From Panicum virgatum (Eukaryota; Streptophyta; Magnoliopsida; Poales; Poaceae): a stretch of 64,000 nucleotides of DNA. Location: NCBI RefSeq assembly GCF_016808335.1, contig NC_053139.1, forward strand, positions 40,234,464-40,298,463, in the 5' to 3' direction. Below the pieces are notes generated by a model. The model saw nothing but the letters and a program-made list of their open reading frames with translations. It was not told the DNA's origin and made no database searches. Within the stretch, counting starts at the first letter, position 1; every line of letters starts with the position of its first letter. The position numbers and the translations under genes are program-made. This document shows positions 1 to 12,617 of this stretch, in pieces.

Positions 1-843
1 GAAACACAAGGAAACAATCATTTCTAGTAGGCGATGGGATCCTAGAATTTGGAGCTATCTTTTCATGGGATTGATCTTGAGACTGGAATGCATGGATTTT
101 TGCGATCTCTCCAATTTTGCAAATCAAGTTATGGTGCAAGCAGGAATCAGTCCAAGCCTCTCTGAGAAAAGATTAGTTATCCATATCAATCTTTTGGAGA
201 AATCTGTATGGGAGTTCAATATTGAGCAGGGACAAAAAGACACCAATTCTTCTAGCCAAGAGTGGAAATATGACAGTGAGAATTTAGTCACCTGGGAACA
301 AATGCAAAGATATGATGAAGTGACACCTTGGAGGCTCAAGGCCATAAGTCCTCAACATTTTAATACTGAAATTGCTTGGAGCCTGTTCAGTCCATGGAGC
401 AAACATACTCCTGCGGATAAGCAGTAACAATTTGAGATATATAGGATGCTCAAGAGACAATGGGATCCAGGTATTCATAGACCTCTGCTCATTCACACAA
501 AATCAGTGCTGATTATTGGCTCATTCTGGAGATATGCTGATCAGATCATTGCTAAGGCTACCAGTCTTTTGTCAGAGGTTATCACCAAGCGGGACAGGCT
601 GTTGACTCTAAACCTTGGTGTTTCTGAACACAACTTGCCAAATCCTAGTAAATTTGGTGAGCTAACCATTCAGGCTGAAGAAAGTGCAGGTTCAAAAGCG
701 ATCATGAAGATGCTATTCCACTGTTTGGATCTTGAAATCAAGGAGCTACAAAGCAAAATACATTTTTCAGTTCAGGGGCAGTGGGATCCAGGCATAATTA
801 CGGCCACGGCTTGGGGACAAGCTGTGTTACGAGGGGGCGATAA
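1..843 (+). mobile_element. Ty3/gypsy retrotransposon, 3' internal remnant (partial)
   Basis: Two adjoining open stretches (65-427 and 446-931) have no cellular-gene character. Residues near 800-850 read ATAWGQAVLRGGDNVTT, which resembles the 'AWGQA...GGNV' tail found after integrase in grass Ty3/gypsy polyproteins, as I recall it. A 'QWDPG' motif occurs twice. A purine-rich tract (831-838) sits immediately before the 844-1103 repeat, as a polypurine tract does before a 3' LTR. No reverse transcriptase or integrase core lies inside the window; the 5' part is off the left edge. The superfamily rests on the tail motif and the LTR ends only. Confidence 0.6.
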
Positions 844-1103
844 TGTCACGACCCAGACGTGGCCCAAAAAAAGTCCAACACTATCAGTCCAATTACTAAA
901 CACAGCCCAGCCCAGGAACCAACGAAGATAGAAGCTCCTATACAAGACTCGGCCAGCAATACGGAAAAAAGACAGAAAAGTATTCAGAAACAACGGGTCA
1001 GGAAGGTGTTCTTCCTCCTCGCTTCGGAGATCCTATCCTCGATTTTCTTTGTGATTTGCTCACGTCGTCGGGTTGATCTCACCAGCGGCCACGGGTTGTT
1101 ACA
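844..1103 (+). mobile_element. 3' LTR of the gypsy remnant
   Basis: A 260-bp segment starting TGTCACGACC and ending GTTGTTACA has the canonical TG...CA LTR ends and directly follows the polypurine tract at 831-838. It ends 187 bp upstream of the ATG of the CCCH zinc-finger gene, so it lies in that gene's promoter or 5' leader. The 5-bp flank to its right is GCAAG (1104-1108). The matching left copy of the target duplication would lie outside the window. Confidence 0.6.
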
Positions 1104-1290
1104 GCAAGCAAAGCAGCAGCAGCAGCAGCAGCACGCCGCCGCCGCACGCGATTCGCGCCTCCTCCTCTTCCTCCATCTCCAACCCTAGGACGGCGAGCGG
1201 CGATTTCAATTCGCCCCAGCCCGAATCGATCGAGCAAACCCTTCCCTCTCCCCGCTCCGCTCCCCGGCGGCACGTCGAGCGGCGATCGGC
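1104..1290 (+). promoter_or_regulatory. 5' leader of the CCCH zinc-finger gene with an AGC repeat
   Basis: This short GC-rich stretch lies between the gypsy LTR and the ATG at 1291. It contains a run of AGC/CAG triplets at about 1110-1134 and clustered pyrimidines. No TATA box is convincing here. The natural core promoter may lie inside or beyond the LTR. Confidence 0.4.
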
Positions 1291-4200
1291 ATGGATCCGC
1301 ACGCGCCCTTCGACCACCCGCACCACCGCCGCGGGCACCCCGCCCACCACCACTACCTAGACCAGCACCACCTCCACCACTTGCCCGGCGGCGGCGGCGG
1401 CGGCGGCGTTGCCCCTTCGCGGTCGAGGTATGACTACGAGTACGACTCCCACCCGATCCCGTACCTCCCCTCCGACCACCACCCCCACCACTCCCTCCCG
1501 CGCGCCCACCACCACCAGTCGCCGCCGCCGCCGCCGCCGCCGCCTCCACCGCCCCAGCCGCTGTCCCCTCCGCCGCCGCCCGCCCCGCACCACCGCCACG
1601 ACGGCCCCCACTATGCCACCCTCCCGCTCCGCGCCCCGCCGGAACCCTACTCCCCGCCGCCGCACCGCAACCCCACCCCTCCCCACTACCCCTACTACCA
1701 CCAGCGCCACGGCGGCGACGACGACTTTCGCGCCAGCGACGAGATCCGCCGCGTCCCCAGCCACCCCCACCCCCACCATCTGCAGCCGCTGCACTACCAC
1801 CAGCAGCTGCAGCACCACCACCAGCAGCCGCCGCTCTCGTGGGAGGAGGCTGAGGAGGAGGAGGGGCGGCGCTACCCCGCCCACCAGCTCCGGGGGATGT
1901 CGCCGCCTGGCACGCGCAAGAGGTACCGCTGCGCCATGCACGACTCGGGCGACCTGGAGAGCACGTCCAGCTCTGGCCCGCCTCCACGCCGCCAGAGGCA
2001 GCAGCTGCACCCAAGCTACTCGCCACCTCCAGAAGACAGTTTTGTAGATAGGGCAATTAGCTATTCTGGTTACAGCGGCCACGAGGGCTTTGTAACGAAC
2101 AGTGACAGTAACAACGGTAACAGAATGATGCCGATGGCCACGTCGGCTATGCTACCTGGCTCGCCTAACTCCTTGGGTGCCGGGTATCCGAGGCGCGCCC
2201 CACAGGTCGCCCCTGCGAGAGTGTCTGTGTGGCAGCGCATTGAGGAGAATCCCTCAGTGTATGCGCCGCTTTCTCCAAGGAAAGTGCATATTTCACCGAG
2301 CAAGACCAAGAACTCCGGGTCCGCTACAAAGGAATTGTCCAGCGTGGTTTCACTGGATTGCAAGGCAAAGGGTGCTGATTATAAGGATAGTGGTGATAGT
2401 GCAGGAATGAAGAAGAATGCAGTGAAGTCAAATGAGAAGGCGCGGGCTTCAGTTCTTGTAAAGCCTTCATCAGAGGCCAAGGAAAAAGAAAGAGCTGCTA
2501 GTAAGGTTACCAAGAAGTCTGATAATAAGGTTACCAAGAAGCCTGATAAGGTTGAGAAAAATATGCCGGTATTCACTAGTGGTGGTGTGAGATCGACTGC
2601 TGGTGGGAAGAAAGTGAAAAAGATAGTCATCAAGAAGATTGTTAGAAAGATTGGCCCCAAAGATAAACAAACTAGTAGTCCCATTCCTGTCATGGCAGAA
2701 AAGAAGGATGGCACTGATGCGAATGCAAACACTTCTGAGAAGGAAGAAGGTGAGATCACATCATCATCATTTGAGAAGGATGCTATTTCTGCACACAATT
2801 TGGTCAGCACTAGTGACACAGCTGGAGTTGGTAACACTGTGGAAGTCCAAAAGGAACAAAATAATGATTTGGTGAATCTGAGCAAGAGCAATGCTGCTCC
2901 GACCATTGCAGCTATGGATATTGTTGATACAGCGAGTGTTAGCAGGAGAGAACATCCTGGAAAAGAAGATGGTAAGAGCTTCATGAATTCAGTTGATGGT
3001 AATGCTTCATCAGCCATTGAATCTACTAAAACATTCGGCACAACTGGTGAGCATCCTAGGAGAGAAGACGACGGGGGTTTCATTGATCCAAGTGGTCTAA
3101 ATGCTGGTTTTCCTTGTGACAATAGTGATTCTCAGAAGGAAGAGGGTGGTCAAATTCTGGCAGTTTCAGGCGCACTCAATGTTACATGTAACCCCCCAAG
3201 GATGCTTGATGCTGTGAAACCACACGAGTGCGAAGTGGAGAACATTGAGAACAAAGTTCCAGAGGACCTGAGTGGAAACAATCCTCATAGAGGTAAAGAT
3301 GATACAGAAGTAGTTAGTGGAAGTGGGAATGGCAGGAGGGAAGAAGGGAATTTCCTTGTTAATGATTCCATTAGAAGATCTATGACAGATGAAGTTCGCA
3401 TGACAGTGGACAATGAAAAAGAGGGTATGATTCTGATGGGTGCAAGTGAAGTATGTGTTGCTTCTTTAGGGGATTCTGAGGGAGCTCCCAATATACCAGA
3501 AGCCGCTGTTACTCAGGGTGCCCGTATGGAAGAAGATAATATGCTGAACAACCCAAGAGAAAAGGATGTGCTATCTGTTAGCTCCTGGGGAGCCCTTGGT
3601 ACTCTGGATATTAGTGTTAATAAGAATAAGATGAAAGAGTGTGGAATGCCCATTGAACCAAGTGAAGCTACTGCTTCTTTTACACAACAAGTGAAAGCTT
3701 TGAATACACTGGAAGTTAGTGTTATTGAGAATGTTCAGAAGGAGATACAAATGCCCATTTATTCAAGCTCATCTGAAAAAATACAGTGCCCCAAACCTCT
3801 CAGTACAGCAGAAGTACAGAGTGAAGCAGGCAAGAGCTCTATGGATTCAACCGGAACATATGTAGGAACTTCAGATAACTCTGTGTTTGCTCCAGAATTT
3901 GTTGTAGAGGGTAGAACTGAAGATAGAAGCATGCTCCATGATGCAAAATCTGCTTTAAGTAAGTCAGATTTCCGCAGGGAAGTTGTGAATACAGAGTTCT
4001 CTGATCTGCGGCCATCTAGAGATATAGGGAGCAGAATTCTGCCATCATTGGATGATGATCGTATGAAGGATTCCTCTGATGCTGTTAGTTTGAATAATGG
4101 TGTAGGAATGAATACATCTCAAGTAACAGAACTGGCACATCTTCATAGAACCCATCTGTCTCCTGATATCAATTTCTCCTTCTTACATTCCCATGATTCA

Positions 4201-7200
4201 CCATCTATATCTGGTTATAGTGAGCATTCTGTTCCTACAGCTTTGACCCTTGGTAATAATATGTATTTCAGTAGCGCAGAGGGTGAGGGACAACCTGAGG
4301 TAAATCATAAGCTAGTGGAAGAAAACCAAGGATTTGATGCCAACAAAAGAAAGAGTGAATCTGGGAATGACTTGATCAATGCAGGTGTTCAGAATTGGTT
4401 GACTTTACCCTTGACATTCAGTTATGCGAATAATGATGCTACTGGTAGTACTGATAGGTTAAATTTGGACCAGATTATGGATGAAGGGGCTTCTGCCTGT
4501 CAGGATCATGATAGTATGCCAGATATGAAGCAGCATGGGAGTATTGATGCTTTGTTTGGCCAGGATGACAGCCTTAATCTATGTGGTAGAAATACACCTG
4601 AGTCAGACCTGTTGGCAGCTAAAGAGAGAAATGAAGATGTTGAGAATGAGAGTGAGATCATTCTCCCAGGTACTGTTAATTTTGTAAATGTTTTAGATCA
4701 ATGCAGCATTCACACAGTGGATAAACCTATAGATAAACCCATTCTCTTATCTTCACAAGCCATTGATGCTCCAGGTGGAGAGTTAGCTTCTTCTCAGGTA
4801 TATGTTGATCCAGATCACACCTATCACAGTAATGCTGAGGATTCTGTGGCTGTGTCAATCGCAAAGCCTGATTCGTTATCTTCCTGGATTGAAGCCATTG
4901 TGTCAGAAGCGAAAAAGGAACAACAATTATGTAGATCCACTCTACCTTCTATCAGTTCTCCAGACAAGGTATTAGCACCAAAGGAGGATAGCAGGAAGTC
5001 AGTGTCAGATTCAGTAGTCAGTTCTGTTGTAAAATCTCCACCCAGAGTTAATATTGCGAGCTCCACAGTTTTGAAGGTTCCTACTAAGCAGTCGAGCTCC
5101 ACAGTTTTGAAGGTTCCTACTAAGCAGTTGGTTTTGCCCTGTTCATTGCGAGAGCCTCCTTGCATAAACCAGAGTGCAAGGCACAGGACATGGCGTCGTG
5201 ACAATGTTTCATCTTCTAATGCATCTTTGCATGTTTCTCAGCCTTCAGGATTGCCCCCTAAACTACCCGTAAAGAAGAATGGCAAAAGTCAAAACTCTTA
5301 TATCCGCAAGGGTAATGCCCTCATTAGAAATCCAGCCACTGGAAATCACCCTCATTCTTCTTCAAACCTAGATGCTCAAAATAAGTTGAGTAAGCCTGTT
5401 ATGAGGAGAAGCTTGAACTTCGTCAGGAAAGTTGATTCAAATGACGCTGTGGCACACACTAATATTTCAGTTGAAAGACCCAAGACACCCCCTTTGCCGC
5501 TTCACACCAAATCCATCAGTTCTGCTGCGAATCTTTTGGAGCCATTGTCTCAGACTTTGCAGAAGCAGCAGGTTCCTGAAACTGAAAAGGAAGATTCTAG
5601 GGCACAGGTAAACTCAGGTGTTGATAGCCCACTCAATATTTTGCATAAGCCTGAACCCCTGGATGCTGGTAAAGCAGTTTATGTAAGACCAAAGTCAAAT
5701 CAAGTAGCTGCTGAACAGGTACAACATCCTGGTGACTCAAGTAACAGTTCGATGGATAAGGTTTTGTTGCTGCAGCCATCAACATCTGATCTCTATTTCA
5801 AGAAAAGGAAAAATCAGATTATTTTGGGCCCCTCTACTTCAGATGTTTCAGGTGCAAAAGATATTACTCAGGCTGAGAATATAAAGTCAGGTGAGAGTAA
5901 ATCTCTAATGTTTGCATCCTCCAACAATAATATGACTGTGGCCAAGGACAGACCACACAAAGGTAACATGTTATACAAAATGCTTGCTCCTGATACCTTT
6001 AACCAAGTTGTTGCAATTTAGTTAACATGCCAAATTTCTCTAGTACGCTGGAACTTGATTGGAAATTACGTATTATATATTTCACATCTATCAAGCAAGT
6101 GGTTCCACCTGTCTTTCCTTTTAAAAAAAAAAAAATCAGCTGTTTTCATCAGTGTAAAGGACATCATCTAAATTGAAAGATTGAACCATAACTAAAATCT
6201 GAGATTAGCTGAAATATCATTTTTGTATTTTCTTTTTCTCTAAAGCAGCTCTTCAGATGACAAATGTTGTGGGAAGTTTCTCTCACGTATGGACACTCAG
6301 TGGACAACATCCGCGGAGGAAATCTTTTGTGGGAACTAGTCATATGAAGGTCTTCCCTCGTATACTTCCATGGAAAAGAAAAATATTCTGCCAGAACCTC
6401 AGAAGCAGTTACTCTTCGTTGTTGAATACAAGCTCATTAGGGATAGTTAGGTAATCAGTAGCAGACTGGTCTGATCTTTCCCCTTTTCTCTAGAATCAAT
6501 CCATTTAATTTGTTAATGGCATGTCATGCTTTTTTACCATTTATCAGAAAACTATTGCAAACAAGGAAGAGAAGTACTATTTATACTGTCTCGACTGATG
6601 GATTCTCTCTTCGGAAATCTGGAGTGTTAAGTTTAGGCGGATCAAGTTTGAAATGGTCAAGGTCCCTTGAGAAACGTTCTCAAAAGGTTAATGAGGTACT
6701 GAAGTCAACCCTTCCTTCTATGTGAATTGGATGTAGTGAGAAAACCTTTATAGCATTATATTCAGATGCAGATCCCATTGTAAACATGTGAGAATAGATT
6801 TACTAAATATAAATGGACTTTCCTTTTTGCTCTTGAAGCTTCTAACTGAAATCTTTTAACCGATCTCAAATGTAAATGATTATCCTCAATGATTCCTTGG
6901 TTTGTAGAGTTGACATTATTAGACTGTCAGGAGTCATAAGAACAGCTACATGGCTAGCTTGTTTCCTGGGTTTCATTTGAAAATCTTATATAGAAATGGT
7001 ACCCTTGCATAATCTTGCTTTTCAACAAAAACAATATTTTCTTTAGTTTGTTATAGGGCTGCTACTTTGCGCTAGTTTTGCTTGATCAAACATGAGCAAC
7101 TTTTTAATCTGGATCGCAGGAAGCTACACTGGCAGTTGCTGAAGTTGAAAGAAAGAAAAGAGAGAAGAGAAAGAGGCAGTCTCTCCGTAACAAGGGAAGG

Positions 7201-9234
7201 ACTGGTAATGCATTAACTTATTATCAATTATCAGATATGGTTTGCTCTTCTGTAGCCACCATCTTGGTATGGTTGAATTGTATGCATGATACATAACTGT
7301 ATACTTCTGTTGAATGCATCTGTTCCTTCTTTTCATATAACTTATGCTTCCCTGCGTTAAAATTCAACGAGCCTCAGTTGGAAATTCATGATTGATTATT
7401 AATTACTTTTGATGATTATACCTTTCTATGCTGAAACACATTATTTTGAACTGCCTTTCTTAAAGCTACCAGTATATAGCCTCCGAATTCTCATATCTGT
7501 CATTAATTTTCCCACTAGATTTGTTTTGTTTTCACTGATGGTTCATGATTCTCTTTTTTTTCCCCAGATCAATACTCTGCACTTGTTGCTGCAAATCAAT
7601 TAAGAAATAACAACAGACCATCTTCAGATTCCAGGGCGTCATCAACTTGCAATGAGTATGTTTTGCACCATGCTTTTGCTTGTATTTGTATTAAGAAAAG
7701 GGGCATTTGACATCTTGTTCTCCGTCTTTCTAAACAGATATGTGCGTGTTAACAAAGGTAATCAACTGGTTAGAAATCCGAAGAAAGTAATCCGCATGCT
7801 AGCAAGTGAGAAAGTTCGATGGAGTTTGCACACTGTCAGAACACGCTTGGCAAAGAAGCAGCAATATTGTCAATTCTTCACTCGCTTCGGCGAGTGTAAA
7901 AAATCTGGTGGCAAGTGTCCCTATATTCATGACCGAGCTAAGGTGGCTATTTGTACTAAATTTCTTAAAGGCTTGTGTTCTAATACTAGTTGCAAACTAA
8001 CTCACAAGGTAAAATATTTCTTCTTGATTCTACTGTTAATCATGCTTTTAATTTTCTTTTTTCCATCATGAGTATCTGTCCTGCAGGTCCTTCCAGAAAG
8101 AATGCCAGATTGTTCTTACTTTCTGCGAGGTGATTCACTTTAGTGTCATTGCACCGAAGTTCATTAATCATTATGTTTTTGCAAACATTGTGTGCTTACA
8201 TGTGTGTTTGGTATTGCTGGCAGGGCTTTGTACCAACACAGCCTGTCCCTATAGGCATGTGAAAGTGAACTCAAATGCTCCTGTTTGTGAAGATTTTTTG
8301 AAGGGATATTGTGCTGATGGCGATGAGGTATTTATGATGTCACTAGAAATCTACTGATCTTCTTTTGAATTTTTATTTACAGACCTTTACCGTGAATTGG
8401 AGAGTATCTAGGTGCATCGTTTTCTGGATGGATAAAATAAAAGCCATTGCTTCCACTTAGTGCAGAGAATATTCCGTGACATAATTAATGCATTTAAATT
8501 AATGTTCTTTTATATTATTCCGACAGCATAATGGTTAAGAAAATAAAAAAATGTCTCAAAATATCCAAATCTTTTTAATTTCTTCAGTTTGAATAATCTA
8601 ATTTAGTTTACTGTTTCTTCATATAGCTAAATAGATTAGAAATATGGAAGTAGAGCAAGCCCTTTTTTTTGTGGACATATGCTGGAAAACAGAGCTTGCT
8701 CATCTTTTAAACTTGGGGTGCCTTAGATGAACTTTTTCATGTTCTGAATCAAGATCACTAATCTTTTCATGGACTTGAAACAATCTCTGTTACAAGCAGT
8801 GTCGTAAAAAGCACAGCTATGTATGCCCTGTCTTTGAGGCGACAGGAGAGTGCCCACAAGAATCAAGATGCAAACTTCATCATCCCAAGAAGAAAAACAA
8901 ATCCAAGAGAAGCAGAGTAGACACCCTCCAAAACAACAATTGGGGCAGGTATTTTGACACAAGCATTGGCCATGGAAATGGGGCAAGGGTAGTTTCTTCA
9001 GAGGAAGAAGAGAGACAGAAACCGGAGCAAGTCCCTGGTGATGACTTTGCTGACTACATTGACCTTGGTGCCGATATTGAAGTTGATGGAGATGTTGATG
9101 CGTCAGATGATATACAGCTGATGGAATTGGACTCGGGGAATCTCAAGATGCAGTCTGACAGTCTTGATGCAGGAATCAAGCCACTTCGGATCATGAGAAC
9201 AGCAAGAGTTTTACGGTTTCTTTCATTGGACTAG
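1291..9234 (+). CDS. Zinc finger CCCH domain-containing protein (C3H7-like), 9 exons, 2015 aa
   Basis: Exons are 1291-5962, 6249-6450, 6548-6695, 7120-7204, 7568-7655, 7738-8008, 8087-8129, 8224-8327 and 8800-9234. All have GT-AG borders, and the joined length is 6048 nt in one frame. The huge first exon encodes a His/Pro-rich low-complexity N terminus (residues 1 to about 210), a Lys-rich block with KKIVIKKIVRKIG near residue 445, and a long acidic/Ser-rich region. The C terminus (about 1776-1910) holds five CCCH fingers spaced C-x8-C-x6-C-x3-H, C-x7-C-x4-C-x3-H (twice), C-x7-C-x5-C-x3-H and C-x8-C-x5-C-x3-H, followed by an acidic tail. Layout matches plant C3H7 (At1g21570-like) and, more distantly, CPSF30/ZC3H3-type RNA-binding proteins, so nuclear RNA binding is the likely role (inference). 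The gene is convergent with TIC21. Oddities are an LTR next to its leader, a 36-bp in-frame duplication, and a NAGNAG acceptor at exon 2. Confidence 0.9.
5057..5128 (+). repeat. 36-bp in-frame tandem duplication in CCCH exon 1
   Basis: Two identical head-to-tail 36-bp units add a second SSTVLKVPTKQ-type segment (residues about 1257-1280) to the disordered region. The frame is kept. Confidence 0.85.
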
Positions 9235-9908
9235 ATACAGCTGCAGTGTTACCACTGAGTCAGGGCGATAATATTATACTGTACATGAAGACTTGAAGAG
9301 GCTGAGGCGCTGACAGGAGAGTCTATCTCTTGAAGACTGGTTTGGACAGGGCGATCAGTTTTTGCTTGGTTGAAGGTTTGATTTTGTTTATCTTGTACAT
9401 GTCTTAGGAAATATATAGGTTGATATGCCAGTGGTAGAGCAGTGAGAGTTACTTGCTATATTACCTGTGTTTCTTCAACATTACCCAGAGTTGAATGTAA
9501 CAAATAGTTATTTACAGTTGCAAAGAAGAAATGCAAATTTCTTTTTTACATTGTCTTGCACATCTTGTTACATACTTGCATTTCTGCATTTTTTTCCCAA
9601 GATACATTAAGATGCCGAGCGTAAGCAATGTACTCCCCTAGGTCCAAAATAATGTACGCCGGAGCTTTCGACGGGTTTGTACATGACAACAGGCTGACAT
9701 TATTCTCAGTTGTGAGAACGGTCATTCTCATATGTTTGGAATCTACAAAACAAATATGAGAAGCTAATGCAACTATATCGATTTGAGCTCACAATTCAGA
9801 AGGAAAGGAGATCGATGAATACAAAAAAGATGCACTGGAACTCCATGTACAAACAACAAAAAAATGGAACATATGAGCTCTTCAGGTCTTGAGAACTGAA
9901 CGCACAGC
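9235..9908. other. Convergent 3' intergenic interval (CCCH / TIC21)
   Basis: This interval of 674 bp holds the presumed 3' UTRs of both flanking genes. The segment around 9628-9660 (tactcccctaggtccaaaat) resembles one end of a Stowaway-like MITE, but I cannot find a matching opposite end. No ORF of note. Confidence 0.4.
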
Positions 9909-12514
9909 TCATGCTGGTTTTGGTACTGGTGCAGCTTCTGTTACATATCGCAGCAGCTCCAGTGAGCTCGATAGCCCAAGGAAATGCGAGAGAATTGTGT
10001 TGGCTGAAGCCTGCACATGATTATCGTTCAAGATTATCGCTAATTAAAAATCAGGGTTTCAACAGCATCAAATCAAATAACCATGCTACGATCGACATGA
10101 CCAACAAAAATCGAATTTAGAACATGTATTGGTTATTTTCTACCAGGTGACGTTTGGGTTTATACTAGAACTTCCTTTACGACGAGGACAACCAGTGACT
10201 ATTGGAAATGATCATACTATTGACTTTGATTTGACTAATGATTTTCAGTTCCCTGGACAGCTGGACCTTGCATGTTCCAATGTTCCTGAAGATAGTGCAT
10301 GCCGTTTTGAAATACATGGATACTTTCTCAGTATAAATATAACAGATAACTTTGGAATTTTAAAGCATGAAACACCCACACAACCTATTACCCCTGAAGC
10401 AAAGCAAACAATCAAATAGAAACTAAATAGTGGCGTACCTGAACAAGAAAAATATCTAAAGCAAGAACAGGACTCTGGCCAGGGGGTATTCCATGGTAGT
10501 AGGGCATTGATGAGGCAGTGAGGGTTTTGGCTAACAAAGCGCCTACAGTTGCCTGCAGGCCAAGAACTGCAGCACCCATTACAACAACATTAAACACGAT
10601 ACTATTTCTCAGATTCTTAACCACGTCAGCACGAGGAGGAGCCTGGAAAAAGGAGAAAGCCAGTTATGTCAAACAGTTTAGCAAGATGCCACGCAAAAGC
10701 AAAAAAAGCACACACCAAATATTGTTGGGCCCAGTTTAGCTCCTAATAGAATTGGTTTTGGTAGTTTGTTTCCAATTCTTATTTAGCTTCAATAAGAATT
10801 CTTTCCAGCCAATTTAACTTCCAGCAGCTTTAGTGAAAACAAGTCTGATAGCTACAAATAATTTGTGTGAGAGAATTCTGTTCCAGTCAATGAACTTCCA
10901 GCAGATTTAGTGACAGCAAGTCCAATAGCTACAAATAACGTATGTGCATGGTTGTATGATCCAGATGCGGTGATGAGGTGGCTGTAGACAGGTACAAGAT
11001 GGTGTGCCACTATCAAAGGCTAATGTAAGTGGTGTGTAGGAGCAGTACCTTGTTTATAACATTGAAAAAAATGATATTGCATCTGTACAATTATTTTTGA
11101 CAAAGGGAGTACCTTAGCAGGTTCGTTTACTGTTCTTCTAAGCCTTTCAGAAAGACGGATATAACCAAATGACCGGAATACTGAGATGAAGGCTGCGACG
11201 ATACCAAGCGAAGTTGCACAGAATGTAAAGGGAGCTGTTGCATCCCCTGTAGCAACTGCAGAGAATGTGAGAATTCCAGCTGAAACAATTGTGCACACCA
11301 GTTGGGACCAAAATCCCAGGTTACCCAGATTCTTAAAATACTGTGCCGTTTTCTCTAGTTTTTTGCTAACCTGCAGAAAGAAAAGGTAAATACTGATTGG
11401 CTAATACTTGAGACTCATATTATACAGGGTAATTAACATGTCCTTGAGCATGAGTGTTGGTATATCATGTAACCATATGATGAAGAAAAAATAGCCGGAG
11501 AATCTAGATAAGTCACCATGTTTAAGTTTGTTTAGAACACACTATTAAACTTTGATGATTTAACCAAGCTGCATGACAGTACGATAACCGAAGATAATTT
11601 CCGATAGCTACCACATGGATTTGGATTTTGGAATAGATTACAGTGACAACTTCTAGAATCATATAGAAAAAATATCACATTTTACATGAGATTTTGGTGA
11701 AATTAAATACGTTATCTGGTATGGCACAACTAAAGGATACCTCAGTATGAAAACTTCTGATGCACAAGGCAACGTATCTACAAAGTTTAGTAGGATGTAT
11801 GGTTCTATAATCCTGATCAAACGCTGCGCTGAAGTGTTTCCAACAGGAAGTTAACTAGGCGAGAAAATCTGTCCTTTTGGCACACTTTGACGTGCCAGGC
11901 ATGAGTACTACTTCATTCCTTAACACCAGCCTGCAGAACGCATTTTGGCATTTGGTTGCTGCTGGCGTCCTTCAAAGGAGAAACTGAACAAAAAAACTAC
12001 CGCGTTATTGCCTTCTATATTTTCCTTGTGCCTGCGTTCATGAGGCGCACTACTCTCAAACATCATCACCTAATAGACCGATTATTACAGGAATCAGAAA
12101 CAAGGAGCGAAAGGTTGCAGAACCAATCTCACCAGGGCACTAGACCAAGTACTAACTTTCCTTGAACCAGACATCCACATCACAAATCCTAGACTCCTAG
12201 TAGTGCGGCTACTGGAGCTCAACAAATCAACCAAGAACGCGAGTGATTGGCACCTTAGCAAGCATAGCGCGCTCGGCCTCATCCTCCGCAGGGGGAGGGG
12301 TGGGTTCAGAAGTGCCGGGCGCCGCCGCCGAAGCGAGGTGGCGCGGCAAAGAGCTTCGCCCAGCAGCATAAGATGAGGTACCAGTACCAACTATGGCGGC
12401 CCCGCGGCTGGGAGAGGAGAAGTGGGGCTTCGGCGCCGGAGAGGACACCGGCCGCCACCTCAGCGTCGGGAGGGGCGGCCTAGGCGGCGCCGGCGAGAGG
12501 AGGAGCGACCGCAT
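9909..12514 (-). CDS. TIC21: TIC21 / PIC1, chloroplast inner-envelope protein, 4 exons, 274 aa
   Basis: Minus-strand exons are 12514-12254, 11370-11113, 10642-10439 and 10010-9909, with GT-AG borders, all phase 0, joined length 825 nt. Residues 1 to about 85 are a Ser/Pro/Ala-rich chloroplast transit peptide starting MRSLLLSPAPP. The mature part carries family blocks: VSKKLEKTAQYFKNLG, GFWSQLVCTIVSAGI, SFGYIRLSERLRRT, APPRADVVKNLR, VLGLQATVGALLAKTL, SPVLALDIFLVQ and ASANTILSHFLGL. These form about four hydrophobic membrane spans. Arabidopsis TIC21 (CIA5/PIC1) is about 296 aa. It has been described both as part of the TIC protein-import machinery and as a plastid iron permease. The start at 12514 is the only ATG that opens a transit peptide. 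A SINE lies about 105 bp upstream of it. Intron 3 contains an unexplained open frame on the opposite strand. Confidence 0.95.
10129..10419 (+). other. Unassigned 96-codon ORF antisense in TIC21 intron 3
   Basis: An open frame on the plus strand fills most of TIC21 intron 3 (10011-10438). Its composition looks protein-like (FILELPLRRGQPVTIGNDHT, then FDLTN, SACRFEIHGYFL), without low complexity. The body is preceded by a possible splice acceptor, ttttctaccag (ending at 10147). I do not recognise the family. It could be a captured exon fragment from another gene carried by a transposon, or a chance ORF. Confidence 0.3.
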
Positions 12515-12617
12515 TTGTCGGCGAGAGGAGGGGGAGGAGCGCCGGCGTCGGGCAGCTTGCCGGTCACGGGGTTTCTCTTTCTCAGTGATTCTTTGCTCGG
12601 AGATAAAAAAGCTCGTG

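Noticed and set aside
1079..2056. A 325-codon minus-strand frame rich in Gly, Arg and Ala
   Set aside because: It is the reverse of the His/Pro-rich GC-rich start of the CCCH exon and shows only low-complexity composition.
12094..12390. Minus-strand 98-codon frame overlapping TIC21 exon 1
   Set aside because: It is a different frame over the transit-peptide exon and the start of intron 1. TIC21 homology settles the true frame.
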